A stretch of 64,000 bases of DNA from Clostridiales bacterium (GTDB lineage: Bacteria > Bacillota > Clostridia > Christensenellales > Aristaeellaceae): assembly GCA_004556545.1 (NCBI GenBank), contig SFGO01000001.1, forward strand, positions 62,001 to 126,000, given 5' to 3'. Shown here piece by piece: positions 1-8,847 of this stretch. The notes beneath the pieces were generated by a model. The model did not search any database and was not told the origin of the DNA. It worked only from the letters and a program-made list of their open reading frames with translations. The first letter of the stretch is position 1. Each line of letters begins with the position of its first letter. Made by a program: the position numbers and the translations under genes.

Positions 1-1574
1 CCGCCGCCGCCGGCGCAGCTTTCAAACAGCACATTGGGGAAGCGGCTGGTCACGGCTTCCAGAATCTCGTACAGGCCCAGAATGTAGCGGTGATTCAGTT
101 CCTTCTGATGGGCGCTGTCCAGCCCGTCGGAATGAAGCATGTTGATGTTGCGATTCATGTCCCACTTGACGTAGTCCACGTTGCCGCGTTCCATGGCTGC
201 GCAGACTGCATCGATGACATATTCCCGCACTTCTTTTCGGCTCAGATCCAGCACCAGCTGATTGCGGCTTTCCACCTGCATCCGTCCGGGAATGTGAATG
301 CACCAGTCGGGATGCGCGCGGTACAGGTCGCTGTCGGGCGAGATCATTTCCGGCTCCAGCCACAGGCCAAACTTCAGACCCAATCCATGGATTCGATCGG
401 AAAGGCCGCGCAGTCCTTCCGGCAGCTTGCGGCGGTCGTCCACCCAGTCGCCCAGAGAGCAGTTGTCCAGATCCCGGTGGCCGAACCAGCCGTCATCCAG
501 CACAAACAGGTCGATGCCTGCGTTCTTGGCGCAGGAAGCCAGCTCCAGCAGCTTCTCCTCGTTAAAGTTGAAATAGGTGGCTTCCCAGTTGTTGATCAGC
601 AGCGGACGGGCGGCATGGGCAAATGCGCCCCGGGTGATGTAACGGCTGCACAGATGATGGAATTCCCGGCTCATGCCGTTCAGGCCGTTGGGGGAGTAGC
701 ACAGGTAGGCTTCCGGGGTCTGGAAATCCTCACCGGGCTTCAGCTCCCAGCTGAACTGGAAGGGCTGAATGCCGATCTGAGCCCGGGCCATGTCATTGCT
801 GTCCACGAACACATTGGCCAGAAAGCTGCCGCTGTAGCACAGGGACAGAGCATAGACCTCGCCCGAATCCTCGGCAGCCCCGGGCTTGAGCAGCGCCATA
901 AAGGGACAGGCCTGATGGCTGCTGGCGCCTCGGACAGATTCCACGCCCTGATTGCCGGGCGTCAGCGGACGAGTATAAATCTGCCGCTCCCGCAGCCATG
1001 CGCCGCTCAGGGTCATCAGCTGTTCGTGGGCGTTTTCAAAATCCACGCAGGCACTCAGGGCTTTTTCCAGCACCAACGGGAATTGGCCGCCGTTGATTAC
1101 CCGCAGATTCCGGGCAATCACGTCCACATCCGGGTATACCGTATAGCTCAGCTCCACCTCAACGCCGCTGTGCTCGTCCTGCAGGCGCAGCACCAGCGTT
1201 TCGGCGTCATCGCCCCGGGCAGATGGAAGGCCCTTCAGCGCAGGCTTTCCCTTCAGAATTTCGTGGGAGACATAGCAAAGATCCAGCGCGCTGCTGCCGT
1301 CGGCCTGACGGACTTCCAGCATGCCCTGCCGCAGATCTCCGCAGCCGTAAACCGGGCACTCCTGCGGCAGCGTATCCAGCGGAAGGCCGTGCAGGGTAAA
1401 GTTTTCTTCCTCCTGCGTGCAGCAACGCTCCATAGCGTCCGCGTGAATGGCGCGAACCCTTCTGCCCCAATATTGGTGAATGGGATACTTGCCCGCCACC
1501 AGGCGGATGATATAGCTGATGTTGGCGTTTTGCAGATGAAAGACATGATTCTCCGGCGAATACAGGATCGGCAT
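1..1574 (-). CDS. Alpha-galactosidase, GH36 family (3' end outside window)
   Basis: Glycoside hydrolase that removes terminal alpha-1,6-galactose from raffinose-type oligosaccharides or galactomannan; no signal peptide is seen, so probably cytoplasmic. The reading frame is open to the window edge and about 524 codons are visible. The N-terminal beta-sandwich is followed by the TIM barrel with the family motif YVKWDMNR; its Asp (about residue 472) is the expected catalytic nucleophile. The visible part ends in the conserved SCAGGGG segment, just before the expected acid/base Asp. The start at 1574 is chosen because GGGAGG lies 6 nt upstream; an in-frame ATG at 1580 touches that ribosome-binding site and is less likely. 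Family usual length is about 700-750 residues, so roughly the last 200 are missing. Confidence 0.93.
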   Translation of the reverse strand, partial: MPILYSPENHVFHLQNANISYIIRLVAGKYPIHQYWGRRVRAIHADAMERCCTQEEENFTLHGLPLDTLPQECPVYGCGDLRQGMLEVRQADGSSALDLCYVSHEILKGKPALKGLPSARGDDAETLVLRLQDEHSGVEVELSYTVYPDVDVIARNLRVINGGQFPLVLEKALSACVDFENAHEQLMTLSGAWLRERQIYTRPLTPGNQGVESVRGASSHQACPFMALLKPGAAEDSGEVYALSLCYSGSFLANVFVDSNDMARAQIGIQPFQFSWELKPGEDFQTPEAYLCYSPNGLNGMSREFHHLCSRYITRGAFAHAARPLLINNWEATYFNFNEEKLLELASCAKNAGIDLFVLDDGWFGHRDLDNCSLGDWVDDRRKLPEGLRGLSDRIHGLGLKFGLWLEPEMISPDSDLYRAHPDWCIHIPGRMQVESRNQLVLDLSRKEVREYVIDAVCAAMERGNVDYVKWDMNRNINMLHSDGLDSAHQKELNHRYILGLYEILEAVTSRFPNVLFESCAGGG

Positions 1575-1620
1575 AGGCATCCTCCCACCCATAGATGATT
1601 GATAGTTTTTTCCAAGCAAA

Positions 1621-1650
1621 AGTATATCCCGCAGGACTTTCGTCTGTCAA
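1621..1650 (-). promoter_or_regulatory. Sigma-A type promoter of the alpha-galactosidase gene
   Basis: On the minus strand TTGACA (1650-1645), an 18-bp spacer and TATACT (1626-1621) lie about 50 bp upstream of the start codon. No clear operator repeat was seen. Confidence 0.7.
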
Positions 1651-1761
1651 GAGAGAAAGCTGCACTCCTGAAGGCCTCTTCTTGACAAATTCTGCGCGGT
1701 GTATTAGGCTCTGACTGGAACCTTTCGTTTGAATGCAATAAAAGGTACTGGAGGAATTTCC

Positions 1762-3438
1762 ATGCTGGCAATGGAACGGGCAAAGCTCTGGGCAACGGAT
1801 CCTCATTTTAATGAAGAAACTCAAAAAGCGGCCAAAGCGCTTATGGGCAGCGAACAGGAGCTGCTCTCGGCCTTCGGAACGGAACTCACCTTCGGGACGG
1901 GCGGTCTTCGGGGCGTTTTGGGCGTCGGCACCAATCGAATGAATGAATATACCGTTGGCCGCGCCACGCAGGGGCTTTCGAATTCTCTTCGGGAAAACGG
2001 CGGAAAAAGCGTCGCCATCGGCTACGATTCCCGGCTCCGTTCCCGGGAGTTTGCTTTTCTTGCCGCAGGCATTTTGGCGCATAACGGGTTGACCGCCTAT
2101 GTATACCCCCACCTGATGCCTACGCCCATGCTTTCCTTCGCGGTGAGGGAGCTGGGCTGCAATGCGGGCATCGTCATTACGGCCAGCCATAATCCGGCCC
2201 AGTACAATGGTTACAAGGTCTACGGCCCGGATGGATGCCAGATCACGCAGGAAGCCGCAGAAGCCATTACCGCCTGCATCGAAAAAGTGCCCTACGGCGC
2301 GGCACAGGCAATGTCGGAGGAAAAAGGCCGCGCCGCCGGTCTGCTGCGGGACGTGCCGGAAGAAATCGTGGAGTGTTTTCTGGAAAAGACGCTGGCCTGC
2401 CGGGTAGCCCCGGAGGCGGAAGCGCCCCTGCATCTGATTTATACGCCTCTGCACGGAACGGGACTGGAGCCGGTCACGAAGGTTTTCAGACGTATGAAGG
2501 GGATTCAGTTCACCTGCGTTCCCGAACAGACTGCGCCGGACGGGCATTTTCCCACCTGCCCCAAGCCCAATCCGGAGCTGCGGGAGGCGCTGCGCTGCGG
2601 GCTGGAATGGGCGGAGAAGGAGAAGGCCTCCCTGCTGATCGCCACCGACCCGGACTGTGATCGGGTGGGCGTAGCCGTCCGGGAAAAGGACGGACGCTAT
2701 ACCGTGCTGACGGGAAACGAAGTGGGGCTTCTGCTGCTGGAGCACATTCTAAAGACGCGCACCGGCCTTCACACCCTGCCGGAAAATCCCGTGGTGGTCA
2801 AGACCATCGTGACCAGCGATCTGGCCTTTGCCATTACGCGCCGCTACGGGGCGGAACTGAAAGAATGCCTGACCGGCTTCAAGTATATCGGCGAGATCAT
2901 CGGTCGTCTGGAGCAGGAGGGACATCCGGAACGCTATGTGTTCGGCTTCGAGGAAAGCTGCGGCTATCTGGCAGGCACCCATGTCCGGGACAAAGACGGC
3001 GTGATGGGCAGCATGCTGGTGGCGGAAATGGCGCAGTGCGCCGCCGCCGAGGGCCGCACACTGGCCGAAGAGATGGAACGTTTGTATGAAACCTACGGCT
3101 TCATGGAAAATCGCCTGCTAAATTTTGATATTGCGGGTGCGCAGCCCATGAAGGAAATGGCCCGCGTCATGGCTTCAATGCGGGAAGAACCCGTCCGCAC
3201 ACTGGCGGGCAGCCCGGTGGAAACGGTGAAGGACTACCGCGACGGAATCGAAGGCCTGCCTGCCAGCGATGTGCTCAGCTATCAGACGGCTGACGGACGG
3301 AAGGCCATCGTGCGTCCTTCCGGGACGGAGCCCAAGGTCAAAGTCTATCTCAGCGCCCGCGCTGCCACCCGTGCCGAGGCCGAGGAGGCCCTGAACCGCA
3401 TGGAGGCAGAAATGAACGGGCGGATATTGGAAAAATAA
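1762..3438 (+). CDS. pgcA: Alpha-phosphoglucomutase / phosphomannomutase family
   Basis: Interconverts hexose 1- and 6-phosphates, linking sugar catabolism to nucleotide-sugar and envelope synthesis. The 558-residue length and all four family signatures are present: TASHNP with the phosphoserine at S142, the Mg-binding DPDCDR at residues 296-301, the sugar-binding FEESCGY, and the phosphate-binding RPSGTEPK near the C-terminus. The start at 1762 follows GGAGG with 7 nt spacing; an upstream in-frame TTG at 1729 has no such site. Followed by an acetyltransferase gene after 21 nt, probably one transcript ending at the 3907 hairpin. A TTGACA at 1682 may be its -35 element, but the -10 is weak. 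Glucose versus mannose preference cannot be read from sequence. Confidence 0.9.
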   Translation: MLAMERAKLWATDPHFNEETQKAAKALMGSEQELLSAFGTELTFGTGGLRGVLGVGTNRMNEYTVGRATQGLSNSLRENGGKSVAIGYDSRLRSREFAFLAAGILAHNGLTAYVYPHLMPTPMLSFAVRELGCNAGIVITASHNPAQYNGYKVYGPDGCQITQEAAEAITACIEKVPYGAAQAMSEEKGRAAGLLRDVPEEIVECFLEKTLACRVAPEAEAPLHLIYTPLHGTGLEPVTKVFRRMKGIQFTCVPEQTAPDGHFPTCPKPNPELREALRCGLEWAEKEKASLLIATDPDCDRVGVAVREKDGRYTVLTGNEVGLLLLEHILKTRTGLHTLPENPVVVKTIVTSDLAFAITRRYGAELKECLTGFKYIGEIIGRLEQEGHPERYVFGFEESCGYLAGTHVRDKDGVMGSMLVAEMAQCAAAEGRTLAEEMERLYETYGFMENRLLNFDIAGAQPMKEMARVMASMREEPVRTLAGSPVETVKDYRDGIEGLPASDVLSYQTADGRKAIVRPSGTEPKVKVYLSARAATRAEAEEALNRMEAEMNGRILEK

Positions 3439-3459
3439 GGCGCTTCAAGGAGGTTTCCC

Positions 3460-3885
3460 ATGCAGTTTATCCCATCCAACGAAATCAAGGTTTCTGTCCT
3501 GCCGGAACAGCGTCCATGGGTCTGCTCACCGGATATGATCCGCCGGATGGTGCAGCGGGAGGACACCATTGCCTTTGATATTTGGGAGGAAAAGCAGCTG
3601 GTGGGCTTTGCGATGCTTCGGAAGTTTCAGGAGGGAGAATGGTTCCTCTGGGAATATATGATCGCCGGAGAGCAGCAGGGCCGGGGATACGGGCGAAAGG
3701 CTCTGCGGGAGCTGATTCGCCTGATGAAGACGCAGTACGGCATGCATACCATGACCACCACCTATATCTGGGGCCATGCAGTAGCCGCGCGGCTGTATGA
3801 ATCGCTGGGCTTTGAACAGACGGATGTGGTGGACGAGCCGGACTGCCACGAGGTCAACATGGTTCTTCACTGTCCGCAGGAGTGA
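3460..3885 (+). CDS. GNAT-family N-acetyltransferase
   Basis: A 141-residue acetyltransferase of unknown substrate. The acetyl-CoA-binding motif A is visible as QQGRGYGRKALREL (about residues 72-85) and motif B as AARLYESLGFEQ. A good AAGGAGG site precedes the ATG. It follows the phosphoglucomutase gene closely and ends before a strong terminator, suggesting co-transcription without implying shared function. Confidence 0.85.
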   Translation: MQFIPSNEIKVSVLPEQRPWVCSPDMIRRMVQREDTIAFDIWEEKQLVGFAMLRKFQEGEWFLWEYMIAGEQQGRGYGRKALRELIRLMKTQYGMHTMTTTYIWGHAVAARLYESLGFEQTDVVDEPDCHEVNMVLHCPQE

Positions 3886-3906
3886 TAAGCACAAAAGCAC
3901 ATCACA

Positions 3907-3952
3907 AACCCCGCCGAAAACGCTTGCTGCACTTTCGGCGGGGGTTGATTTT
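3907..3952 (+). terminator. Rho-independent terminator, probably bidirectional
   Basis: Inverted repeat AACCCCGCCGAAA / TTTCGGCGGGGGTT followed by GATTTTT on the plus strand. It lies between the plus-strand pgcA operon and the end of the convergent oxidoreductase gene. Confidence 0.85.
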
Positions 3953-3967
3953 TCCCGAAAAATTCTT

Positions 3968-5023
3968 TTACACTCGAACCTTTAGAACCTGCTGCGTCCG
4001 GGAGCTTTCGAAGGCCAAATCCACGATCTTCATGTCGCGCCGCATGTCGGCAAAAGAAACGCAGGGCGCTTCCAGACTGGCGCAGGCACGGGCCAGATTG
4101 CGGTGATAGGCCAGCGGATCCGTGGAAACCTGAGGCAGGGGAAGCTGCTCCACAAATTCCGGCTTCAGCGGAGCCATCGTGCGGCTTGGGCCCAGATGCT
4201 TGCCGAATACGCTGTCGAATCCCTGTACATTCTGGCGGATGCGGGCCATTCCGCCGGTTTTGCTGGAAAAATCGTCGATTTTCAGTGTGCCGCGGTCGCC
4301 GTAAACAAACCAGCGGGGGAGTTCCTGCAGACAGAACGTACCCACCTGAATTTTTCCCACCACGCCGTTATCAAACTCCAGCTGAAGCTCAAAGCTGTCA
4401 TCGACCGCAGGGGTCAGAATGCTGAGCAGACGGGCGTATACGCTGACAACTTCATGCCCACGGAACATGCACAGCAGTTGGTCGATCAGATGAATCCCCC
4501 AGTCGTAGAGCATGCCGCCGCCTGCCACCGGGTCAGCCCGCCAGCCGAAGCAAACGCCCCGCTGGCCGTAAACGCGGGACTGGATGGTGGTGATATTTCC
4601 GATTTCTCCGCTCTGCACGGCCTGACAGGTCATGAGATAATCTTCATCCCAACGGCGGTTCTGATGAACGGTAAAAATGCGGCCTGCCTTTTCGGCAGCG
4701 GCAATGACCTGTTCCAGCTCATCCGAATTCATGGTGACGGGTTTTTCGCACATAACGTGTTTTCCGGCCTGCAGGCAGGCAATGGCCAGCTGGGCATGGA
4801 CGTTATTGGGCGTGCAGATGAAGACCAGAGAAATGCGCTCGTCCGCCAGAAAATCCTCCAGACGGTCATACGCGGTCAGGCCTTCTTTTTCCGCGTCAGA
4901 ACGCTTTTCAGCATCGATGTCGTAAGCTGAAACCACTTCCAGTTCTTCCAGCTGGTGGGCTTTATTCAGGTGGAAATGCCCCATATAACCAAATCCGATA
5001 ATGCCTGCATTGATCGTGTTCAT
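3968..5023 (-). CDS. Gfo/Idh/MocA-family NAD(P)-dependent oxidoreductase
   Basis: A 351-residue sugar or cyclitol dehydrogenase-like protein. The N-terminal Rossmann fold shows GIIGFGYMG (residues 8-16). The EKP motif has the expected catalytic Lys at position 94, and GGGMLYDWGIHLID carries the conserved His of the C-terminal alpha/beta domain. AAGGAG precedes the ATG. It is divergent from an AraC-type regulator, a common arrangement for sugar-responsive genes, so substrate-dependent control by that regulator is plausible. The substrate cannot be assigned from sequence. Confidence 0.88.
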   Translation of the reverse strand: MNTINAGIIGFGYMGHFHLNKAHQLEELEVVSAYDIDAEKRSDAEKEGLTAYDRLEDFLADERISLVFICTPNNVHAQLAIACLQAGKHVMCEKPVTMNSDELEQVIAAAEKAGRIFTVHQNRRWDEDYLMTCQAVQSGEIGNITTIQSRVYGQRGVCFGWRADPVAGGGMLYDWGIHLIDQLLCMFRGHEVVSVYARLLSILTPAVDDSFELQLEFDNGVVGKIQVGTFCLQELPRWFVYGDRGTLKIDDFSSKTGGMARIRQNVQGFDSVFGKHLGPSRTMAPLKPEFVEQLPLPQVSTDPLAYHRNLARACASLEAPCVSFADMRRDMKIVDLAFESSRTQQVLKVRV

Positions 5024-5074
5024 GCCGCTGCTCCTTGTCCTTCAGGCAGCCTTTCAGCGCCTTTGTTTGAGAAT

Positions 5075-5121
5075 ATTATAAGCGGGAGGGGCTTTTCTGT
5101 CGCGCCAGTTTGTGATATGAT
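5075..5121. promoter_or_regulatory. Divergent promoter region between oxidoreductase and AraC genes
   Basis: The minus strand carries TATAAT (5080-5075) with a weak GCGACA -35, firing toward the oxidoreductase gene. The plus strand carries an extended -10, TG-A-TATGAT (5113-5121), toward the AraC gene. No convincing inverted-repeat operator was found. Confidence 0.5.
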
Positions 5122-5137
5122 TGTGCCAAAATCAGCT

Positions 5138-5947
5138 ATGATCGATTGCGGAAAGGCGGCGAGAACCATTCAGCAATTTTATGAACTGGCCAGAGATCAG
5201 CGCATGGAAGCACAGGTATGGCATGCGGTCAACAATCAGGCAATGGCCCATTTCCATGGGGCCGTCGAACTGATTCTGGTTGAAGAAGGCACTCTGATGG
5301 CAATTCAGGAGGGGAAAAGCAGGCTGGTTTCCACCGGGGAAATAATAGTCAATTCCAGCTATATGATTCACGGCTATACCACGCCCGATTATGCCAAAAC
5401 CATTGTAGCGACCATTCCGCTGGCGACGGTGCCCTCCCTGCAAAACGCCTTAAGCCAAAAGAAATTCGCCGCTGAAATTTTGGGCGCGGAAGAGGCGGCT
5501 GAGTGCGCTCGGCTTTTGCAGCTGGCAGCAGAACCCGCCCATGAGCGAAACCCGTTCTATATGAACGGACTGAATTTGGCGGTGCTTGCCCTGCTGATCG
5601 AAAAAGTCGGCCTCAAGGAAAAAGTCCCCAGTGCCGAAAGCGATCTGGTGCGCGAAATTCTGATCTATCTGCAGGATCATTTTGCGGAGGAATTGACGGT
5701 GGCCGGAACAGCAGCGCGCTTCGGCTACAGTGCCGGGCGGTTTTCTCATATCTTTAACGCAAGGGTGGGCTGCTCGTTTACCCGGTATATCAATGGCCTG
5801 CGGTGCCGGATGGCGGAAAAGCTGCTGCGGGAAAGCGGCCTGCCTCTGACCGACGTGGCTTCTGCCTGCGGTTTTTCCAGTCTGCGAACCTTTCACCGGG
5901 TTTATCGGGAATATGCCGGCCATACGCCCCGCCGGGCAAAAGAATAG
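5138..5947 (+). CDS. AraC-family transcriptional regulator
   Basis: An N-terminal cupin-like sensor domain (around HFHGAVELILVEEGTL) is followed by two C-terminal helix-turn-helix motifs; the second contains ASACGFSSLRTFHRVYREYAG. It probably senses a sugar or glycoside and controls the divergent oxidoreductase gene. The start is uncertain. 5138 is the first ATG downstream of the predicted transcription start, but no ribosome-binding site precedes it; ATG 5204 would give a 247-residue protein with a normal-looking sensor domain, and ATG 5117 overlaps the -10. Confidence 0.85.
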   Translation: MIDCGKAARTIQQFYELARDQRMEAQVWHAVNNQAMAHFHGAVELILVEEGTLMAIQEGKSRLVSTGEIIVNSSYMIHGYTTPDYAKTIVATIPLATVPSLQNALSQKKFAAEILGAEEAAECARLLQLAAEPAHERNPFYMNGLNLAVLALLIEKVGLKEKVPSAESDLVREILIYLQDHFAEELTVAGTAARFGYSAGRFSHIFNARVGCSFTRYINGLRCRMAEKLLRESGLPLTDVASACGFSSLRTFHRVYREYAGHTPRRAKE

Positions 5948-5951
5948 CTTC

Positions 5952-5980
5952 TTGTCAAACGCCGTCAAAAGGGCTACAAT
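5952..5980 (+). promoter_or_regulatory. Sigma-A type promoter
   Basis: TTGTCA (5952-5957), a 17-bp spacer and TACAAT (5975-5980), located 33 bp before the acetyltransferase start at 6014. Confidence 0.75.
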
Positions 5981-6013
5981 CGAAACGAAAAAGCCGGATA
6001 CAGGGGGAAAAGC

Positions 6014-6589
6014 ATGAACGAAACCATTCGAATGGAAGGCGAAAAAATTTTTCTGCGCCCCATCACGACGGAGGATACGCCGCTGATTGTGCGCTGGCGG
6101 AGCGATCCCCGGGTTTACGGCACACTTTTCCGGCAGGAGCCGATCACGGAGGAACGGCACCGGCAATGGCTGCAAGAAATGGTGCTGTCGGGAAAATGCG
6201 ACCAGTTCATCATTGTGGATAAGGCGCTGAATCAGCCGGTAGGCACGGTATTTCTCAAGGAGATCAATCGGGAGCATCTGCGGGCAGAGTACGCTATTTT
6301 TATCGGAGAGGAAACCGCCCGTGGACGGGGGATCGGCAGCGAGGCAGCGCGGCTGATGACGGATTACGGCTTTGAGCGGCTGGGGCTGAACCGGCTTTAC
6401 CTGTATGTATTTGCGTCCAATACGCGAGCCATCTCCAGTTATCGAAGCGCCGGTTTTCGGGAAGAAGCCCGTCTCCGGGAGCATTATCGCCGGAAGGACG
6501 GCAGCTTTGCCGATATTCTGATGATGGGGCTTCTTCGAAGCGAATGGCAGGAACGTCGCGCTGCATCTCAGAGCCTTTCCGGCCGTTAA
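6014..6589 (+). CDS. GNAT-family N-acetyltransferase, RimJ/RimL-like
   Basis: A 191-residue protein resembling acetyltransferases that modify protein N-termini or small molecules: it opens with an IFLRPITTEDTPLIVRW pattern and has the acetyl-CoA loop ARGRGIGSEAARLM followed by NTRAISSYRSAGFREEARLREH. AGGGGGAAAAGC precedes the ATG. It has its own promoter and appears monocistronic. The target is unknown. Confidence 0.87.
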   Translation: MNETIRMEGEKIFLRPITTEDTPLIVRWRSDPRVYGTLFRQEPITEERHRQWLQEMVLSGKCDQFIIVDKALNQPVGTVFLKEINREHLRAEYAIFIGEETARGRGIGSEAARLMTDYGFERLGLNRLYLYVFASNTRAISSYRSAGFREEARLREHYRRKDGSFADILMMGLLRSEWQERRAASQSLSGR

Positions 6590-6605
6590 AAGGGTGTATA
6601 GACCA

Positions 6606-6633
6606 TTGCAAAAAACAGATTCCGCGCTATAAT
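6606..6633 (+). promoter_or_regulatory. Sigma-A type promoter of the MATE transporter gene
   Basis: TTGCAA (6606-6611), a 16-bp spacer and a perfect TATAAT (6628-6633). A small inverted repeat (CCCGTCGGGATTTCCCG) lies in the short leader. Confidence 0.7.
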
Positions 6634-6683
6634 GATAGCCCGTCGGGATTTCCCGATTTCAGAAGAAAGGCGGAAGACCTGCA

Positions 6684-8030
6684 ATGGAGCATGTCACCAA
6701 AGATTTGACCGAAGGAAGACTGGCCAAACAGATTTTCTTCTTCAGTGTCCCACTGATGCTTTCCAACCTGCTTCAGGCGCTGTTCAACATGGCCGATATT
6801 ATGGTGGTCGGACAGTTTGTCGGGCCGGAGGCGCTGGGCTCTGTCGGCTCGACGACCATTCTGGTGACGCTGTTTACCGGCTTCCTGATCGGCATCGGCA
6901 ATGGGGTCAATGTCATGGTGGCGCGATATTTTGGTGCGCACAGCGACCGCGACGTTTCGGAGACCGTCCATACTTCGCTGATTCTATGCCTGATAGAGGG
7001 CGGGGTGATTCTGGCGCTGGGTCTGCTGTTTTCGCGGGCCATGCTGGAATTGCTCAATACCAAGGAAGTGCTGATCGATGATGCAGCGCTTTATTTGAGG
7101 ATTTATTTTCTGGGCATGCCTGCCATGGCCGTTTATAATTTCGGCAATGCCGTTTTCAGCGCTGTTGGCAATACCCGAAAGCCGCTGCTGTTCCTGACCA
7201 CCGCCGGTGTGGCCAATGTGCTGATGAACCTGTTTTTCGTGATCGTCTGCGGATTGGGCGTTGCGGGCGTCGCGATTGCCAGCGCGGCGTCGCAGTGGCT
7301 TTGTGCTGTTTTGATCCTCGCTTCCCTGCTGCGCAGTAAGGAGAATATTGCGCTCAGGCCCAGTGCCCTGAAGCTGACCCCGGATAAGGCTCGTTTTGTG
7401 CTCCGGCTGGGCATTCCCGCCGGATGTCAAAATGCGATTTTCGCCATTGCCAACCTGTTCATTCAGACCGGCGTGAATTCCTTCGACGCCATTACGGTGG
7501 AGGGCAATTCCGCTGCCGCTAATTCCGACGCACTGGTCTACGACGTGATGAACGCATTCTATATGGCATGTTCCAGCTTCATCAGCCAGAATATGGGCGC
7601 CCGGAAGAAAAAGCGCATGCTGCAAAGCTATTTTATCAGCCTGGCCTATTCCTTTGGCGCAGGTGCGATTCTCGGCCTTTCTCTGGTGATTTTTGGGCGG
7701 CAGTTTTTGTCCCTGTTCACCAGAGACGCCGCGGTTATGGAAGCCGGTATGGCCCGGCTTCGGGTGATGGGCTTCTCCTACATGGTATCCGCCTTTATGG
7801 ATAACACCATAGCCGCTTCGCGAGGATTGGGAAAGGCGATGGTGCCTACCGTCATTGTGATTCTGGGTTCCTGCGTCTTCCGGGTGATTTGGGTGTATAC
7901 GATCTTTGCTTATTTCCACACGCTCTCTTCTTTGTATCTGCTGTACGTGTTCTCATGGACGATCACCGCCATTGCCGAAATTCTTTATTTCGCTCACAGC
8001 TATCGAAAGCTGGCGGCAACCCTATCCTAA
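6684..8030 (+). CDS. MATE-family cation/multidrug antiporter
   Basis: Integral membrane exporter of 448 residues with about 12 hydrophobic segments arranged as two six-helix halves, the family's usual size and shape. It likely uses an Na+ or H+ gradient to expel cationic drugs or metabolites. The N-terminus EGRLAKQIFFFSVPLMLSNLLQALFNMADIMVVG is typical of the NorM/DinF type, with repeated polar residues in helices 1 and 7. It is monocistronic between its own promoter and a strong terminator. Substrates cannot be predicted. Confidence 0.9.
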   Translation: MEHVTKDLTEGRLAKQIFFFSVPLMLSNLLQALFNMADIMVVGQFVGPEALGSVGSTTILVTLFTGFLIGIGNGVNVMVARYFGAHSDRDVSETVHTSLILCLIEGGVILALGLLFSRAMLELLNTKEVLIDDAALYLRIYFLGMPAMAVYNFGNAVFSAVGNTRKPLLFLTTAGVANVLMNLFFVIVCGLGVAGVAIASAASQWLCAVLILASLLRSKENIALRPSALKLTPDKARFVLRLGIPAGCQNAIFAIANLFIQTGVNSFDAITVEGNSAAANSDALVYDVMNAFYMACSSFISQNMGARKKKRMLQSYFISLAYSFGAGAILGLSLVIFGRQFLSLFTRDAAVMEAGMARLRVMGFSYMVSAFMDNTIAASRGLGKAMVPTVIVILGSCVFRVIWVYTIFAYFHTLSSLYLLYVFSWTITAIAEILYFAHSYRKLAATLS

Positions 8031-8041
8031 GCAAATTCAAA

Positions 8042-8081
8042 GCCGCCTTCGGCCTGCTTATCAGACCGAAGGCGGTTTTTG
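8042..8081 (+). terminator. Rho-independent terminator after the MATE gene
   Basis: GCCGCCTTCGG pairs with CCGAAGGCGGT, followed by TTTTTG. It sits between convergent genes and may also serve the minus-strand VTC gene. Confidence 0.85.
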
Positions 8082-8093
8082 ATTTCAAGAATC

Positions 8094-8798
8094 TTATTCG
8101 TAGTTTTCGAACCGGCGGCACCAAACATATTTGGAAATGGCGCTGTTCTGCGCGCCGTGAACGCAGGTGCAGAGCAAATCACGGATATAATTGGGCAGCA
8201 CCCGATTGAACTTGACTTCCAAAATCATCTCGTCATGATCGAAGGGGGAAATCGTGGGAACATAGGGATTGAAAATGTCGATGGAGTTCAGCCCGGTGTG
8301 CAGCTGCTTGTCAAAGGTGATGCGCACTTCCTCGGCGGGGTGCAGGTACGCTTCCCGAACGTAGTCCACGATGACGACCGGATGCAGGTAGTTGATTTTC
8401 ATTTCCCGGTATACGTCCCGCAGAAGACCGCTCCGGCTCTGCTCCAGCCCTGTAGGATCTCCCGCAATGAGCTGCTCGGCCAATAGCTTGGGGATCGCTA
8501 CCGAACGTTTGGAAATCAGGGAGCCTACTTTGGTCTTGCACTCCATGCGGATGAATTTATCCGAAAAGTTGTAGATGCGGATGCGGTACTTGTCACGGTT
8601 TTTTACGCCGTCCAGCTTGTCCAGCAGCGCATCATTATAGATCGTATCGAAATACAGGGAGCGAATATGGTACTCGTTGTTTTCATCGCCGTTTGGATCC
8701 CGCTCCAGCACACGGTCCAGCTGGCGGGAGAGCACTTGATATTCCACGGGATTGATATAGAATTTCAGCTCATGCCGCAGGGGCACGGTAATGGCCAT
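8094..8798 (-). CDS. VTC-domain polyphosphate polymerase-like protein
   Basis: A 234-residue protein with the VTC domain, first known from the yeast vacuolar polyphosphate polymerase. The basic tunnel residues are recognisable: RHELKFYI near the N-terminus, the YRIRIYN strand, MECKTKVG and the late acidic ILEVKFN strand. In bacteria such proteins commonly stand beside DUF4956 and CotH genes, as here, and are presumed to handle polyphosphate or a related phosphorylation step. GAAAGGAG precedes the ATG. It is the last gene of a minus-strand cluster with the next two genes, with 49 bp to DUF4956. Confidence 0.85.
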   Translation of the reverse strand: MAITVPLRHELKFYINPVEYQVLSRQLDRVLERDPNGDENNEYHIRSLYFDTIYNDALLDKLDGVKNRDKYRIRIYNFSDKFIRMECKTKVGSLISKRSVAIPKLLAEQLIAGDPTGLEQSRSGLLRDVYREMKINYLHPVVIVDYVREAYLHPAEEVRITFDKQLHTGLNSIDIFNPYVPTISPFDHDEMILEVKFNRVLPNYIRDLLCTCVHGAQNSAISKYVWCRRFENYE

Positions 8799-8847
8799 GA
8801 CGGAGGGACTCCTTTCGAGGCATCAGACAGATGGAAATAGGCCTTGC